DNA of 64,000 nucleotides. It comes from JBBDWK01 sp040902885 (GTDB lineage: Bacteria; Acidobacteriota; Terriglobia; Bryobacterales; Bryobacteraceae). Every line of letters begins with the position of its first letter. The stretch's first letter is position 1. The stretch covers positions 1 to 64,000 of the forward strand of contig JBBDWK010000094.1 in NCBI GenBank assembly GCA_040902885.1, given 5' to 3'. The position numbers were made by a program, and so were the translations under genes. Positions 16,108-24,545 of this stretch are shown piece after piece. The notes under the pieces are model-generated. The model did not search any database. It saw only the letters and a program-made list of their open reading frames with translations, and was not told the DNA's origin.

Positions 16108-17964
16108 ATGAAATTCCCCGCACAAACCCCTCTTCTGGCCCTGGGTGTCGCCCTAGCCGCTTCGGCCCAGCATCCCGGCCCAATGCATCTGCCGGATCCA
16201 ACGCTGATTCTGGGCAGTTCCAGCGAAGGCACAACCTATCTGGTGCTGCCGAAGGGCCTGACGCAGATCACGTTTGGCGCGCAGCAGAAAATGGGTGACG
16301 ACCGGCGCGACGAAAACGGGACATCCTTCCATTGGCCCGACAACCGGATGCCAAAATTTCGGTACGCCATTCTCAATATGGGCTTCGGGCTGGGGAAGAA
16401 TCTGGAGTTCAACTTCACCTTACCGTACACCTGGGCGACCGATTTCTTTCCGTCGGCCAACGGCCTGTATTCGCACCGGGGCAACACTCAATGCGATACT
16501 GGCGCGCAATTCGAAGGCTGCACCGGCCTCACGGATTCCTGGGCGTCCATGAAGTGGCAGCCTTTCGGCCTGAGGCGCGTGCCTTTCGTTCTGCAGGGCG
16601 ATTTCAAGTTCCCGGAAATCTACCGGCACGGAAACCCGATGATGGGCACCCGGACTCACGACTTCCAGCTTTCGGCATGGACCTTCCTGCACAATCGAAA
16701 GTTTTGGCTGAGCCCCAAGATCGGGCACATGTGGACCGGCGGAGCTTTCGCGGACTCCGTCACCTATGCCGTCGACGTGGGCTGGCGTCCATCGGCGGAG
16801 CGGCGCTACCGGAATTTCTACCTGAGGATGAAGTTCGATGGCCTGTTCGCGCACGGCGCCGGACAGCCGACCGGCCCGAAGGACCGGTTTGCCAGCCGAA
16901 GCGAGATCGTGCCCGGGCACTTTTTCAGCTACAACGATTTTGAAGGGCACCGCGTTACATGGGCGGCCGGCGTGAACGTTCTCGAATGGAACCTGGAGTT
17001 GTCCTACGCCCGGTGGCTCAAGTGGCAGAATGGTCTCGGATTCAAGGAATGGACGCTGACCGCTTCGCGTCCCCTGGAGCGCCGCGAGTTCATTCGCAAC
17101 AACGAGATCGTGCAAGCCCCGACGGAGTCCGAAGCCCGCACGCGCGAACCGAACTCCATCACGCTCGGTTCGGGCGAAGGTTACGTCGCCACGCTGTTCG
17201 ACTGGAAGCTGGGCCAGAATCGTCACGACAGCGAGGGGCGGCCCTTCCGCGCCGGGAACGGCCGGAATCACGACTTCCGCTTCCTCACCGCTTACATGGC
17301 CTATGGCCTTCCGAAGGGCTTTGAAGTGTCCGCGCTGGTGCCGTACCTCTGGGGCAAGGAATTCTTCCTTGACAACCCCAACGGAAACTTCACCCACGTT
17401 GGGCTGAACGATATCTGGGTCACGGTGCGCAAGCAGCTTCTCTACAATTCCGTGCTCCCCCTGGGTTTTTCCGCCGAGTTCAAGTTCCCCGAAGCCACCC
17501 GTCACGCGGACCGCTGGCTAGGCGAACTACGGCACGATATCTGGCTTTCGCTTTTCACCGTAAAGGCGGGCACGAACTGGTGGGTGGCGCCGAAGTTTGG
17601 ATACAAGTGGCGCGAAGGCGCATTCTCCGACGAACTGCCGTACTCCGTGGATACCGGTTACCGGCCGCCGTTCTCTCACCGCCTCCGCGATGTTTACGTG
17701 AAGACCGTCTTTAATGGAAACTTCAGTCTTCGCAACGACAGCCCGCGAGGGCCGAAGGACCGCTTCGGCAACATTTCCCTCGCCGCCCAGCCGGACCACT
17801 ACTTCACGTTCAATCAAGGCGCCATGCACCGCATCGGCTTTGGGGCCGGCTTCCGCATCATCCGCAACTGGAACGTGGAGTTCATTAACCACGAGTACCT
17901 TGCGACGCGTAATAATAATGCATATCAGCGCGACTGGACAATCGGCTTGTCGCGCTGGTTCTAG
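16108..17964 (+). CDS. Internally duplicated outer-membrane beta-barrel protein
   Basis: The 618-residue protein has a signal peptide (MKFPAQTPLLALGVALAASA) and alternating aromatic strands ending in W-F, as in outer-membrane barrels. The two halves (about 45-320 and 358-618) are homologous: F-K-F-P-E-I-Y-R-H-G-N / F-K-F-P-E-A-T-R-H-A-D, W-T-G-G-A-F-A-D / W-R-E-G-A-F-S-D, V-G-W-R-P-S / T-G-Y-R-P-P, G-P-K-D-R-F-A-S / G-P-K-D-R-F-G-N, and P-G-H-F-F-S-Y-N / P-D-H-Y-F-T-F-N. One half has the size of a MetA-pathway-type (Phenol_MetA_deg-like) barrel. A small secreted protein follows 12 bases later. The transported compound is unknown. Confidence 0.8.
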   Translation: MKFPAQTPLLALGVALAASAQHPGPMHLPDPTLILGSSSEGTTYLVLPKGLTQITFGAQQKMGDDRRDENGTSFHWPDNRMPKFRYAILNMGFGLGKNLEFNFTLPYTWATDFFPSANGLYSHRGNTQCDTGAQFEGCTGLTDSWASMKWQPFGLRRVPFVLQGDFKFPEIYRHGNPMMGTRTHDFQLSAWTFLHNRKFWLSPKIGHMWTGGAFADSVTYAVDVGWRPSAERRYRNFYLRMKFDGLFAHGAGQPTGPKDRFASRSEIVPGHFFSYNDFEGHRVTWAAGVNVLEWNLELSYARWLKWQNGLGFKEWTLTASRPLERREFIRNNEIVQAPTESEARTREPNSITLGSGEGYVATLFDWKLGQNRHDSEGRPFRAGNGRNHDFRFLTAYMAYGLPKGFEVSALVPYLWGKEFFLDNPNGNFTHVGLNDIWVTVRKQLLYNSVLPLGFSAEFKFPEATRHADRWLGELRHDIWLSLFTVKAGTNWWVAPKFGYKWREGAFSDELPYSVDTGYRPPFSHRLRDVYVKTVFNGNFSLRNDSPRGPKDRFGNISLAAQPDHYFTFNQGAMHRIGFGAGFRIIRNWNVEFINHEYLATRNNNAYQRDWTIGLSRWF

Positions 17965-17976
17965 TTCTAGACGAAT

Positions 17977-18315
17977 ATGAAAACTTTAATCATCTTCTTC
18001 GCCTCGGTGAGCATGGCTCTCGCATCCGGCACCATCACTCCGGGAGGGCGCCCAGGCAGTAACCGCTGCGCCACTTCGTCGATGGACGGGCGCATTCTGG
18101 ACGTCGATGCCGAAAACGGGCAAGTGTCGCTCGATTCGAAAAAGCATGGCAAGAAAACCTTCAAGGTGTCCGAGAACACGGTCTATCGGATTCCTGGCGC
18201 AACCAAAGAGGAGATCAAGAACGGGCCCATGCTCAAGATCATGCCGCAGGCGGAGGCCAAGATCATCTACTGCAGACAGGACGAGAGCGTCGTCGAGATC
18301 AAGGTAAAGAAGTAG
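17977..18315 (+). CDS. Small secreted beta-rich protein (DUF5666/OB-like)
   Basis: The 112-residue product has a signal peptide (MKTLIIFFASVSMALA), then a lysine-rich beta domain beginning M-D-G-R-I-L-D-V-D-A-E-N-G-Q-V-S-L-D-S, the pattern of DUF5666-like OB folds. Two cysteines remain after cleavage, one before the domain and one near the end (IIYCRQDES). It starts 12 bases after the duplicated barrel gene and should be co-transcribed with it, so a periplasmic accessory role for that protein is reasonable, but this is inference from position alone. Confidence 0.65.
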   Translation: MKTLIIFFASVSMALASGTITPGGRPGSNRCATSSMDGRILDVDAENGQVSLDSKKHGKKTFKVSENTVYRIPGATKEEIKNGPMLKIMPQAEAKIIYCRQDESVVEIKVKK

Positions 18316-18439
18316 CCTAGCACCGGGCGCGTACAATATCTCGATAGCCTTCGCCTATCAGATCCTCGCGGCTGCTTCGGCGGCCGGATACGCCTGCGCG
18401 GTACGCCTCGTCCGCAGTGACAACACCACTGCGGATTTC

Positions 18440-19636
18440 TTGCGTTTCTTCACCATCTTTTTCCTCCTCGCGGCGCTTTGGGGCATAGCCCTTTCCCTGG
18501 CGCGCCGGTCTCCCCCCGGGCTCACCCAACTTTTCGCCTGGGGTCTCCTCTTCCGCCTGATTCTGATTCCAGCGGGCATGTCGTTCGAAACCGGGCAGTA
18601 TCAACGCCTTCTGCTCTACGACGACGATATATGGCGCTATCTCTGGGAAGGCCACGTTTGGTCGGCCGGCGTGAATCCCATGCAGGTGCCGCCCGCGGAG
18701 CTCGAAGAGTACGATCTGGAGTTGCGCGATCCCGCCCTTCATCGCGCTCTGTTCGCGGACCGGCAGTGGAGCGAAAACTACGACAACATTGGTTACCGGG
18801 AGATTGCTTCGCCGTACCCGCCTATGGCGCAGGCCGTGTTCCGTCTCGCGCACCTGCTCGATCCCGGAAGCATTCCTGTTTTCAAGCTGCTCATGATCGC
18901 CTTCGATCTGGGCGTCGCGTGGCTGTTGTGGCTTCTGACGCGGGACGGCTTCGTGGTGCTCGCGTGGACATGGAATCCGCTGGTGGTCAAGGAATTCGCG
19001 GGGTCGGGCCACATCGACGCCGTGCTCGTTTTTCTTCTGGTGGCCGCCGTACTGCACGCGCGCTCGCTGGGGAGCATCTGGCTGGCTCTGGCCGCACTGG
19101 TCAAACCAGTTCCGCTGCTGCTGGCGCCGGCATTCTTCAAGCGCGGCGGGATCAAGGCCCTGATAGCGCCCATTGGAGCCGCCGCCGCGATCCTGTTTGC
19201 GATGCCCACCGGAATGCGGGACTACGCGCGGCACTGGACGTTCAACGCCGCGTTGTTCCGTCTGCTGCCGGTGGAGCGCGATGCGGCGATGATCATCGGA
19301 GGGGTCGCGCTGGCCCTGCTGACCGCCTGGTGGTTCCGGCGGGACGACCGCTCGGAGGAGATGCTTACGCGGCAAGCGGTCTGGCTGATTGGCGCGTTCC
19401 TGCTCGTCACGCCGATGTTCGGCCCGTGGTACCTCACGTGGATCATTCCTTTTGCCGCGATCCGGCGGGCATGGTTCTGGCTGGCGCTCTCCGCGACCAT
19501 CTTCCTCTCCTACCATGCCTATCTGGAGTTCCGGGAACTGCCGCTCCTGGTCGCGATGGAATTCGCGATCCCGCTGGCGGTCTACCTCTGGCTGCGCCGC
19601 GACGCGTCGTTAAGGCCCCAGTCGTACGAAAAATAG
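18440..19636 (+). CDS. Integral-membrane glycosyltransferase, GT-C/GT87-like
   Basis: A polytopic protein of at least 398 residues with about ten hydrophobic helices. The first large periplasmic loop contains Y-D-D-D-I-W-R-Y-L-W-E-G-H and then A-S-P-Y-P-P-M-A-Q, matching the acidic catalytic loop and following motif of polyprenyl-phosphate-sugar-dependent GT-C mannosyltransferases (GT87/DUF2029-like). It probably adds a sugar to an envelope glycan outside the membrane. The only canonical start is TTG at 18440, yet the in-frame sequence from 18344 encodes one more convincing helix without any ATG, GTG or TTG. The 3' end overlaps the convergent DUF547 gene by 55 bases. Confidence 0.8.
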   Translation: MRFFTIFFLLAALWGIALSLARRSPPGLTQLFAWGLLFRLILIPAGMSFETGQYQRLLLYDDDIWRYLWEGHVWSAGVNPMQVPPAELEEYDLELRDPALHRALFADRQWSENYDNIGYREIASPYPPMAQAVFRLAHLLDPGSIPVFKLLMIAFDLGVAWLLWLLTRDGFVVLAWTWNPLVVKEFAGSGHIDAVLVFLLVAAVLHARSLGSIWLALAALVKPVPLLLAPAFFKRGGIKALIAPIGAAAAILFAMPTGMRDYARHWTFNAALFRLLPVERDAAMIIGGVALALLTAWWFRRDDRSEEMLTRQAVWLIGAFLLVTPMFGPWYLTWIIPFAAIRRAWFWLALSATIFLSYHAYLEFRELPLLVAMEFAIPLAVYLWLRRDASLRPQSYEK

Positions 19637-20355
19637 CGCACCTTCCAGATACCTTCACGGAGCGCCGCAGCATCCTGCGGCCTATACTTCGCGATGTAGC
19701 GGACCACGGCTTGCTTGTCCGGGCCGAAATCATCCTGGAACCAGTCGAAAATCTTGGATACCGAAATCTCCCTCTTGTTCCCGGTCACTTTCACGTTGCG
19801 GCCGTCGTTAAGGAACTCGCGGGCGGCGCGGTCGAGGTTCCCGTTAACGTTCTCCGCCGTGAAGACGTCGCGCGGGAGCTTGGGACAACTCGAAGACGCA
19901 CAAACGATGGCGAAGTGGATGCGCGGATCCTTGAACTCGTCACGAATTGTCTTGTGCTCGATGTCGTCGAGGGAACGCCGCACGCCGCCCACCGGGAACT
20001 TGGTGCGGAAGAAGAACAGACCCCGGCCCACAAGGCCGCGCAACCGGTCCTTTCCCTTCGGATAGTCCTTTGCGAAAGACCAGAGCACCAGCGCGTTGTA
20101 TGTGTTCAGCCAGTAGGCCAACGCGTGCTCGCGCGTGGGGAAAAGCTTCGGGTGGCTGTGGGGGCTGACCGCGGCGATCCGCTCTACGAAGGCGGAGAGC
20201 GGCGCGATGTTGTCACGCAGTTCGGCGTAACGCACCGTCCCGTCTTCAAGAGCGTACTCCTTCAGCACGGCGTCAAACGCACGGGTATCGGGCGGCGAAG
20301 GCTGCGTGGCACACAGCAGGCCGGTGAATGAGAACAGCAGTAGAAGAAAAGTCAT
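19582..20355 (-). CDS. DUF547 exported protein
   Basis: The product has a signal peptide (MTFLLLLFSFTGLLCAT) and the DUF547 domain: A-L-A-Y-W-L-N-T-Y-N-A-L, then D-D-I-E-H-K-T-I-R and P-R-I-H-F-A-I-V-C-A-S-S-S-C-P-K-L. The conserved Cys-rich segment recalls the papain-like/transglutaminase fold proposed for the family. Function is not established. I use the ATG at 20355; a TTG at 20388 would overlap the upstream M2 peptidase stop by 20 bases and also gives a plausible leader, so translation may be coupled. Its 3' end runs 55 bases into the convergent glycosyltransferase gene. Confidence 0.85.
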   Translation of the reverse strand: MTFLLLLFSFTGLLCATQPSPPDTRAFDAVLKEYALEDGTVRYAELRDNIAPLSAFVERIAAVSPHSHPKLFPTREHALAYWLNTYNALVLWSFAKDYPKGKDRLRGLVGRGLFFFRTKFPVGGVRRSLDDIEHKTIRDEFKDPRIHFAIVCASSSCPKLPRDVFTAENVNGNLDRAAREFLNDGRNVKVTGNKREISVSKIFDWFQDDFGPDKQAVVRYIAKYRPQDAAALREGIWKVRYFSYDWGLNDASRRSQR

Positions 20356-20368
20356 TCCCCTTTTATTG

Positions 20369-22141
20369 CTATGGTTTTTGCGCGGCAAGATATTCGCCGA
20401 CCGGCCGGAAATACTCGAGCATGGCGCGTGCGCTGATGTCTTCCCCCGTCTTCTCGCGGATCACCTTCCTCCAGTCCTGCGTCGCCCCCAGACTGAGCAG
20501 CTCCCAGAGCCACTTGCCTACATCTTTATTGCCGTAGTAATTGCAGTTGTGCGGGTCCTGCTTCAGGATTTTTTTGGCGATGTGATCGTGAAGCTGATAT
20601 TTGATGACATACGCCAGGGCATAGTCGTAATATTGCGCGGGGTCGTCTATGACATGGGTCTTCGTGCAGCCATCGCAAAATTCCTCGCCGCGCGGCGCCG
20701 GCGGCTCAATCCCCTGATGCTGCCCAACCAGCTCCCACCAGCGCCGGTTAAACTGGTCCACCGGCAGCTTCTTTTCGTAGAGATCGTGCTCGAAGTGCGT
20801 CATTACACCCGCCGACCACGGCAGGAACACACCCGCCGAATCCAGCGCTTCGCTCAGCAGCCACTGGGTCTGATCGACTTTTCGGTCCTGGCTCAACAGC
20901 CCTACCTCCCGCAGATATGGCAACTGGCGCGAGGCGATGCCAATCAGATCGCCGACCGCCTCGTGAAATGCCCGGTTCGCGCCGCCGCGCAGCACGTAGG
21001 GCACGTTCGGATTCGAGTAGGCCATGTAGTAGTAGACATGCCCCAGCTCGTGATGGGTAGTCTCAAACCAGCGGAAATTGGGGGTCACGCTCATCAGCGA
21101 GCGCACGTCCTTGCCGGTGTCGATGTGCCAGGCGGAGGCATGCGTATTTTTCTTGCGTTTCGAGCCGGGGGGAAGCTCGTAAAGATCCGACTTTTCCCAG
21201 AACGACTTCGGCAAAGCCGGCATGCCGAGCGAGGTATAAAAGCGCTCCGCCTGCTGCACGATCCACTCCGGTGACTTGCCGCGCATCAGGTCGTCCAGAT
21301 CGACCGCTTCCACCAGCCCGGGCCACTCCTGCCCCCAGCGATTGCCCAGCCAGTGCGCGGGAATTTTCTCGGGCACGGGCTGTCCGTACCGGGTCGCCAG
21401 CTTGTGCCGGGCGTACCGGTGTAACTGGTCGTAGAGCGGCCGGGTCTCCTTCAGTATCCCGTCCATGAGTCCCACCATCTCCGCGACGCTCATGCCGTAA
21501 TCGGCAACCTGCAAGTGGAAGAAGGAGGAGTAACCCAGTTCGGCGGCAACGCGATTGCGCAGATCCCGCAGTTCGGCGAGGCTCTGCTTCAGCGCCGGGC
21601 CGGTCTGCTTCGATACCTCCCAGACCTTGCGCCGTTCCGCCAACTGCCGGGAACGGTCGAGCGTGTCGTCGATCTGGTTCGGGGTCGTGGTCTTGACGCA
21701 CTTTTCACCCTGGCGCTCCATGCAGAAGGTGAAGCCGTCGAGAATCGCGCCGGCCCGCGCTTCGGCCGCCACGCGCGCCTGGACGACATCCGGGATCGTA
21801 CCGGGGAATTCGGCCGCGGCGAGGAGAATTTTGTCCAGCTGACGGGTGTCCAACTCGCTCAACCGCCCCTTCCCGAGAAACTGTTTGGTGTTGTCGATGA
21901 TGTAGCGGCTGCCCCGGAATGCGGCGAGCGCACCGGTGGCGCCCATGCGCTCGCCGGTATGCTGTTCGCTGACGTCCGTGGACGCCTTCCAGCTTGCCTC
22001 CGCGGCTACCGTGGAAACCTTCTGGTCCAGGTCGTTGTACATGTTCAGAAACCGGCGCGCGCTGGAGGAATCTCCGCCCGAGTTGGCGCAGCCTGTAAGA
22101 ATCGCCAGCAGAAAAAACAGCAAACTTCTCATAAACCGCAA
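20369..22141 (-). CDS. Peptidase M2 family lipoprotein (ACE-like dipeptidyl carboxypeptidase)
   Basis: The 590-residue protein is a lipoprotein by its lipobox L-T-G-C (Cys18). The zinc site is H-H-E-L-G-H (His364, Glu365, His368) with the third ligand in A-F-H-E-A-V-G-D (Glu394), as in angiotensin-converting enzyme and bacterial peptidyl-dipeptidase A. The helical N-terminal lid and the RWWELVGQHQGI segment before the C-terminus agree with the family and its usual length of about 600. It would release C-terminal dipeptides from oligopeptides in the periplasm. It is divergent from a small lipoprotein gene (48-bp gap) and precedes the DUF547 gene. Confidence 0.92.
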   Translation of the reverse strand: MRFMRSLLFFLLAILTGCANSGGDSSSARRFLNMYNDLDQKVSTVAAEASWKASTDVSEQHTGERMGATGALAAFRGSRYIIDNTKQFLGKGRLSELDTRQLDKILLAAAEFPGTIPDVVQARVAAEARAGAILDGFTFCMERQGEKCVKTTTPNQIDDTLDRSRQLAERRKVWEVSKQTGPALKQSLAELRDLRNRVAAELGYSSFFHLQVADYGMSVAEMVGLMDGILKETRPLYDQLHRYARHKLATRYGQPVPEKIPAHWLGNRWGQEWPGLVEAVDLDDLMRGKSPEWIVQQAERFYTSLGMPALPKSFWEKSDLYELPPGSKRKKNTHASAWHIDTGKDVRSLMSVTPNFRWFETTHHELGHVYYYMAYSNPNVPYVLRGGANRAFHEAVGDLIGIASRQLPYLREVGLLSQDRKVDQTQWLLSEALDSAGVFLPWSAGVMTHFEHDLYEKKLPVDQFNRRWWELVGQHQGIEPPAPRGEEFCDGCTKTHVIDDPAQYYDYALAYVIKYQLHDHIAKKILKQDPHNCNYYGNKDVGKWLWELLSLGATQDWRKVIREKTGEDISARAMLEYFRPVGEYLAAQKP

Positions 22142-22189
22142 TTGTACCGGGGAACGCCGTCCTTTGGAGGCTATATAATAACGGGCGCA

Positions 22190-22648
22190 ATGAAGTCGCT
22201 CCTGCTGGTCTTATCCATATCCCTGCTGGCGTCCTGCTCGCGTCAGGCGGACTCGTCCGAACGCGCGGCGCTCGAAGAGCAATTTCGAAAATCGCTAACC
22301 GGAGCGGCGCTGGTGGGCAAGTTCACCAGCGACAGCGGCAGAATCTCCGACGATCGCTATGTGATTGAAAAGGTGTCCAAAGTGCAGGGGGACATTTGGC
22401 TGTTCCAGTCGCGCATTCAATACGGCGGGCGCGACCTGCCCATTCCGCTGCCCCTGACCGTGAAATGGGCGGGCGACACTCCGGTGATCACGCTGACCGA
22501 CATGCCGATTCCGGGCCTGGGCACATTCACCGCCCGCGTGATGTTCTTCCGCGACCATTACGCGGGCACATGGAGCGGAAAGGATCATGGCGGGCAGATG
22601 TTCGGGAAAATTGTGCGGGAAGGCGGCGGGGACGCGCCGGCGAAGTGA
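22190..22648 (+). CDS. Small lipoprotein of unknown function
   Basis: The 152-residue product starts MKSLLLVLSISLLASC with a clear lipobox (L-A-S-C, Cys16). The mature part is a beta-rich domain with VQGDIWLFQSRIQYGGRDL, LPLTVKWAGDTPVITL and GTFTARVMFFRDHYAGTWSG, suggesting a lipocalin-like or beta-sandwich fold. I do not recognise the family name. The frame continues upstream of 22190, but the signal peptide and a TATAAT at 22174-22179 support starting here. It converges with the PhoB-type regulator gene, three bases apart. Confidence 0.75.
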   Translation: MKSLLLVLSISLLASCSRQADSSERAALEEQFRKSLTGAALVGKFTSDSGRISDDRYVIEKVSKVQGDIWLFQSRIQYGGRDLPIPLPLTVKWAGDTPVITLTDMPIPGLGTFTARVMFFRDHYAGTWSGKDHGGQMFGKIVREGGGDAPAK

Positions 22649-22651
22649 CGG

Positions 22652-23356
22652 CTACGCGAGCGTTTTCACCGGCTCCTCGCGCGCGTCAAAGCTGTAGCCG
22701 AAGCCGCGGACGGAGTGGATCAGCGCCGGGTTAGCCGGATCCTTTTCCACCTTTTGCCGCAGCCGCAGGATGTACACATCGACAGTGCGATCCGTGATGG
22801 CGCGGTCGTGGCCCCAGACGGCATTCAATACCTGCTCGCGGCTGAACACCTGGCCTGCATGCGACATCAGAAACTCCAGCAAGCGGAACTCGGTGGCTGT
22901 CAACGCGACCGGATTGCCGTGGTACCGCACCTGGCAACTGGCGCGGTCCAACTCGATTCCGCCGGCCTTCAGCATCTTTGCCGGCGCGGCCTGGGTGCGG
23001 AACTGAAGCCGGATGCGGGCGATCAACTCACGCACGAAGAACGGCTTCACGATATAATCGTTGGCCCCGATCTCCAGACCCACGATGCGGTCGGTTTCCG
23101 ATGCGCGCGCGGTCAAAAAGATCACCGGGATATGCGCCAGCTCGGCATGATTCCGAATCCCTTTGCAGATATCGAGGCCGTCCGAATCCGGGAGCATGAT
23201 ATCGAGAAGAATGAGGTCGGGCCGAACCTGCCGGCACAACTCGATCGCGCCCTTACCCGTCTGCGACCCTTCAAGAAGGAAACCTTCCTTCTCGAGGTTG
23301 TACTGGATTAGGGCATACAAGTCGGAATCATCTTCGATCAGGACGATTTTCTTCAT
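22652..23356 (-). CDS. OmpR/PhoB-family response regulator, orphan
   Basis: The 234-residue regulator has a receiver domain (IVLIEDDSDL, phosphoacceptor in I-L-L-D-I-M-L-P, Asp52, and Lys in D-Y-I-V-K-P-F) and a winged-helix domain (LTATEFRLLEFLMSHAGQVFSREQVLNAVWG... and DRTVDVYILRLRQKVE... RGFGYSF). The sequence is close to PhoB-type regulators, but no histidine kinase or phosphate transport gene is adjacent, so it is an orphan here. Direct repeats with an 11-bp period lie just upstream of its start (23387-23404), suggesting autoregulation. Confidence 0.92.
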   Translation of the reverse strand: MKKIVLIEDDSDLYALIQYNLEKEGFLLEGSQTGKGAIELCRQVRPDLILLDIMLPDSDGLDICKGIRNHAELAHIPVIFLTARASETDRIVGLEIGANDYIVKPFFVRELIARIRLQFRTQAAPAKMLKAGGIELDRASCQVRYHGNPVALTATEFRLLEFLMSHAGQVFSREQVLNAVWGHDRAITDRTVDVYILRLRQKVEKDPANPALIHSVRGFGYSFDAREEPVKTLA

Positions 23357-23372
23357 ACGGCTGAGTTTGAGC

Positions 23373-23404
23373 GTAACGCAGACTGCGTTACAAAGCCGTT
23401 ACAA
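23373..23404. promoter_or_regulatory. PHO-box-like repeats and palindrome upstream of the regulator
   Basis: GTTACAA occurs at 23387-23393 and 23398-23404, two identical 7-mers separated by four bases, the spacing of OmpR/PhoB-family tandem sites. The first overlaps a perfect inverted repeat, GTAACGCAG-A-CTGCGTTAC, at 23373-23391. The array lies 17-48 bases upstream of the regulator's start codon, so autoregulation is likely. The sequences are seen directly; the binding role is inferred from family knowledge. Confidence 0.6.
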
Positions 23405-23438
23405 GGCTATGAACTCTGGGTGAAGCTCTGGGGGTCGG

Positions 23439-24521
23439 CTAGCGTTGAATTCGCGCCGAGCCGCCTTTTGCGAAGCTTCGCACCTGCTCCACGGTGGCCA
23501 TGGTCGTGTCTCCCGGAAATGTGGTCAGAAGCGCGCCGTGCGCCCATCCCAGCTTGACCGCCTCCTCCGCCGGCTCACCGGCCATGAGGCCGTAAAACAG
23601 CCCGGACGCGAACCCGTCTCCGCCGCCGACGCGATCGAGAACATCGAGCTCGCAGGTGGGAGCGACGTGAGTCTGGCCGTCGATCCAGGCGACCGCGCTC
23701 CAACTGTGCCGGTTGGTCGAGTGTACCTCCCTGAGGGTCGTCGCGATGACCTTGATTTGCGGATACTTCTCCACTACGCAATCGATCATGCCAAAGAAGG
23801 CCGTCGGATCGAGCTTGGACTTGGCGGCCACCTCCGGGCCGGAAATGCCCAGCCCCTTCTGCAGGTCCTCCTCGTTTCCGACCAGGACGTCCACGTTCTT
23901 CACGATGCGGTCGATCACCGCCACTGCCCGATCCTGTCCGCCGGAGATCTTCCACAGCTTCTCGCGAAAGTTCAGGTCGAAGGAGACGATTGCGCCGGCA
24001 GCCTTGGCCGCCTGCATGCCCTCGACGATCACTTCCGCCGTCGTCGGGGAAAGGGCCGCGAAAATTCCTCCGCTGTGGAACCAGCGCACGCCGGAAGCGA
24101 AGATGGCGTTCCAGTCGAAGTCGCCCGGCTTCAGCCTCGCCGCCGCCTCGTTGCAGCGGTTGTAGAAGACCACGGGCGCGCGCACGCCCTGCCCGCGGTC
24201 GCTATAGACGGTGGCCATGTTCGGGCCGGTGACGCCGTCATGCTCGAACCGCTTGTAGAAGGGCTTGACGCCCATCGCCTTCACGCGCTCGGCGATGAGA
24301 TCGCCAATCGGATAATCCACCATCGCGGAGACGACGCCGGTCTGCATGCGGAAGCAGTCGGCCAGGTTGGCGGCGACGTTGAACTCGCCGCCGCTCACGT
24401 GTATCTGGCACTGGTGCGCCTTGCGAAAGGGGATGATCCCCGGGTCCAGCCGGTGGACGATGGCGCCGAGAGACAGAAAATCCAGCGCGCCATCCTGGCG
24501 AATATTCAGGCCGTACTTCAT
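23439..24521 (-). CDS. PfkB-family sugar kinase, 2-keto-3-deoxygluconate kinase-like
   Basis: The 360-residue kinase has the ribokinase-fold landmarks: G-G-E-F-N-V-A-A-N-L near the N-terminus, the VSFDLNFREKLW segment, a V-G-N-E-E-D motif, and the catalytic R-V-G-G-G-D-G-F-A-S-G with the anion hole and Asp base. The pattern resembles KDG kinases, and the downstream position relative to 6-phosphogluconate dehydrogenase (24 bases) fits sugar-acid metabolism. The assignment of substrate is inference; fructokinase-like activity cannot be excluded. Length is slightly above the usual 310-340 residues. Confidence 0.82.
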   Translation of the reverse strand: MKYGLNIRQDGALDFLSLGAIVHRLDPGIIPFRKAHQCQIHVSGGEFNVAANLADCFRMQTGVVSAMVDYPIGDLIAERVKAMGVKPFYKRFEHDGVTGPNMATVYSDRGQGVRAPVVFYNRCNEAAARLKPGDFDWNAIFASGVRWFHSGGIFAALSPTTAEVIVEGMQAAKAAGAIVSFDLNFREKLWKISGGQDRAVAVIDRIVKNVDVLVGNEEDLQKGLGISGPEVAAKSKLDPTAFFGMIDCVVEKYPQIKVIATTLREVHSTNRHSWSAVAWIDGQTHVAPTCELDVLDRVGGGDGFASGLFYGLMAGEPAEEAVKLGWAHGALLTTFPGDTTMATVEQVRSFAKGGSARIQR

Positions 24522-24545
24522 TCGATTTCTCCCTGTGACGTCCGG

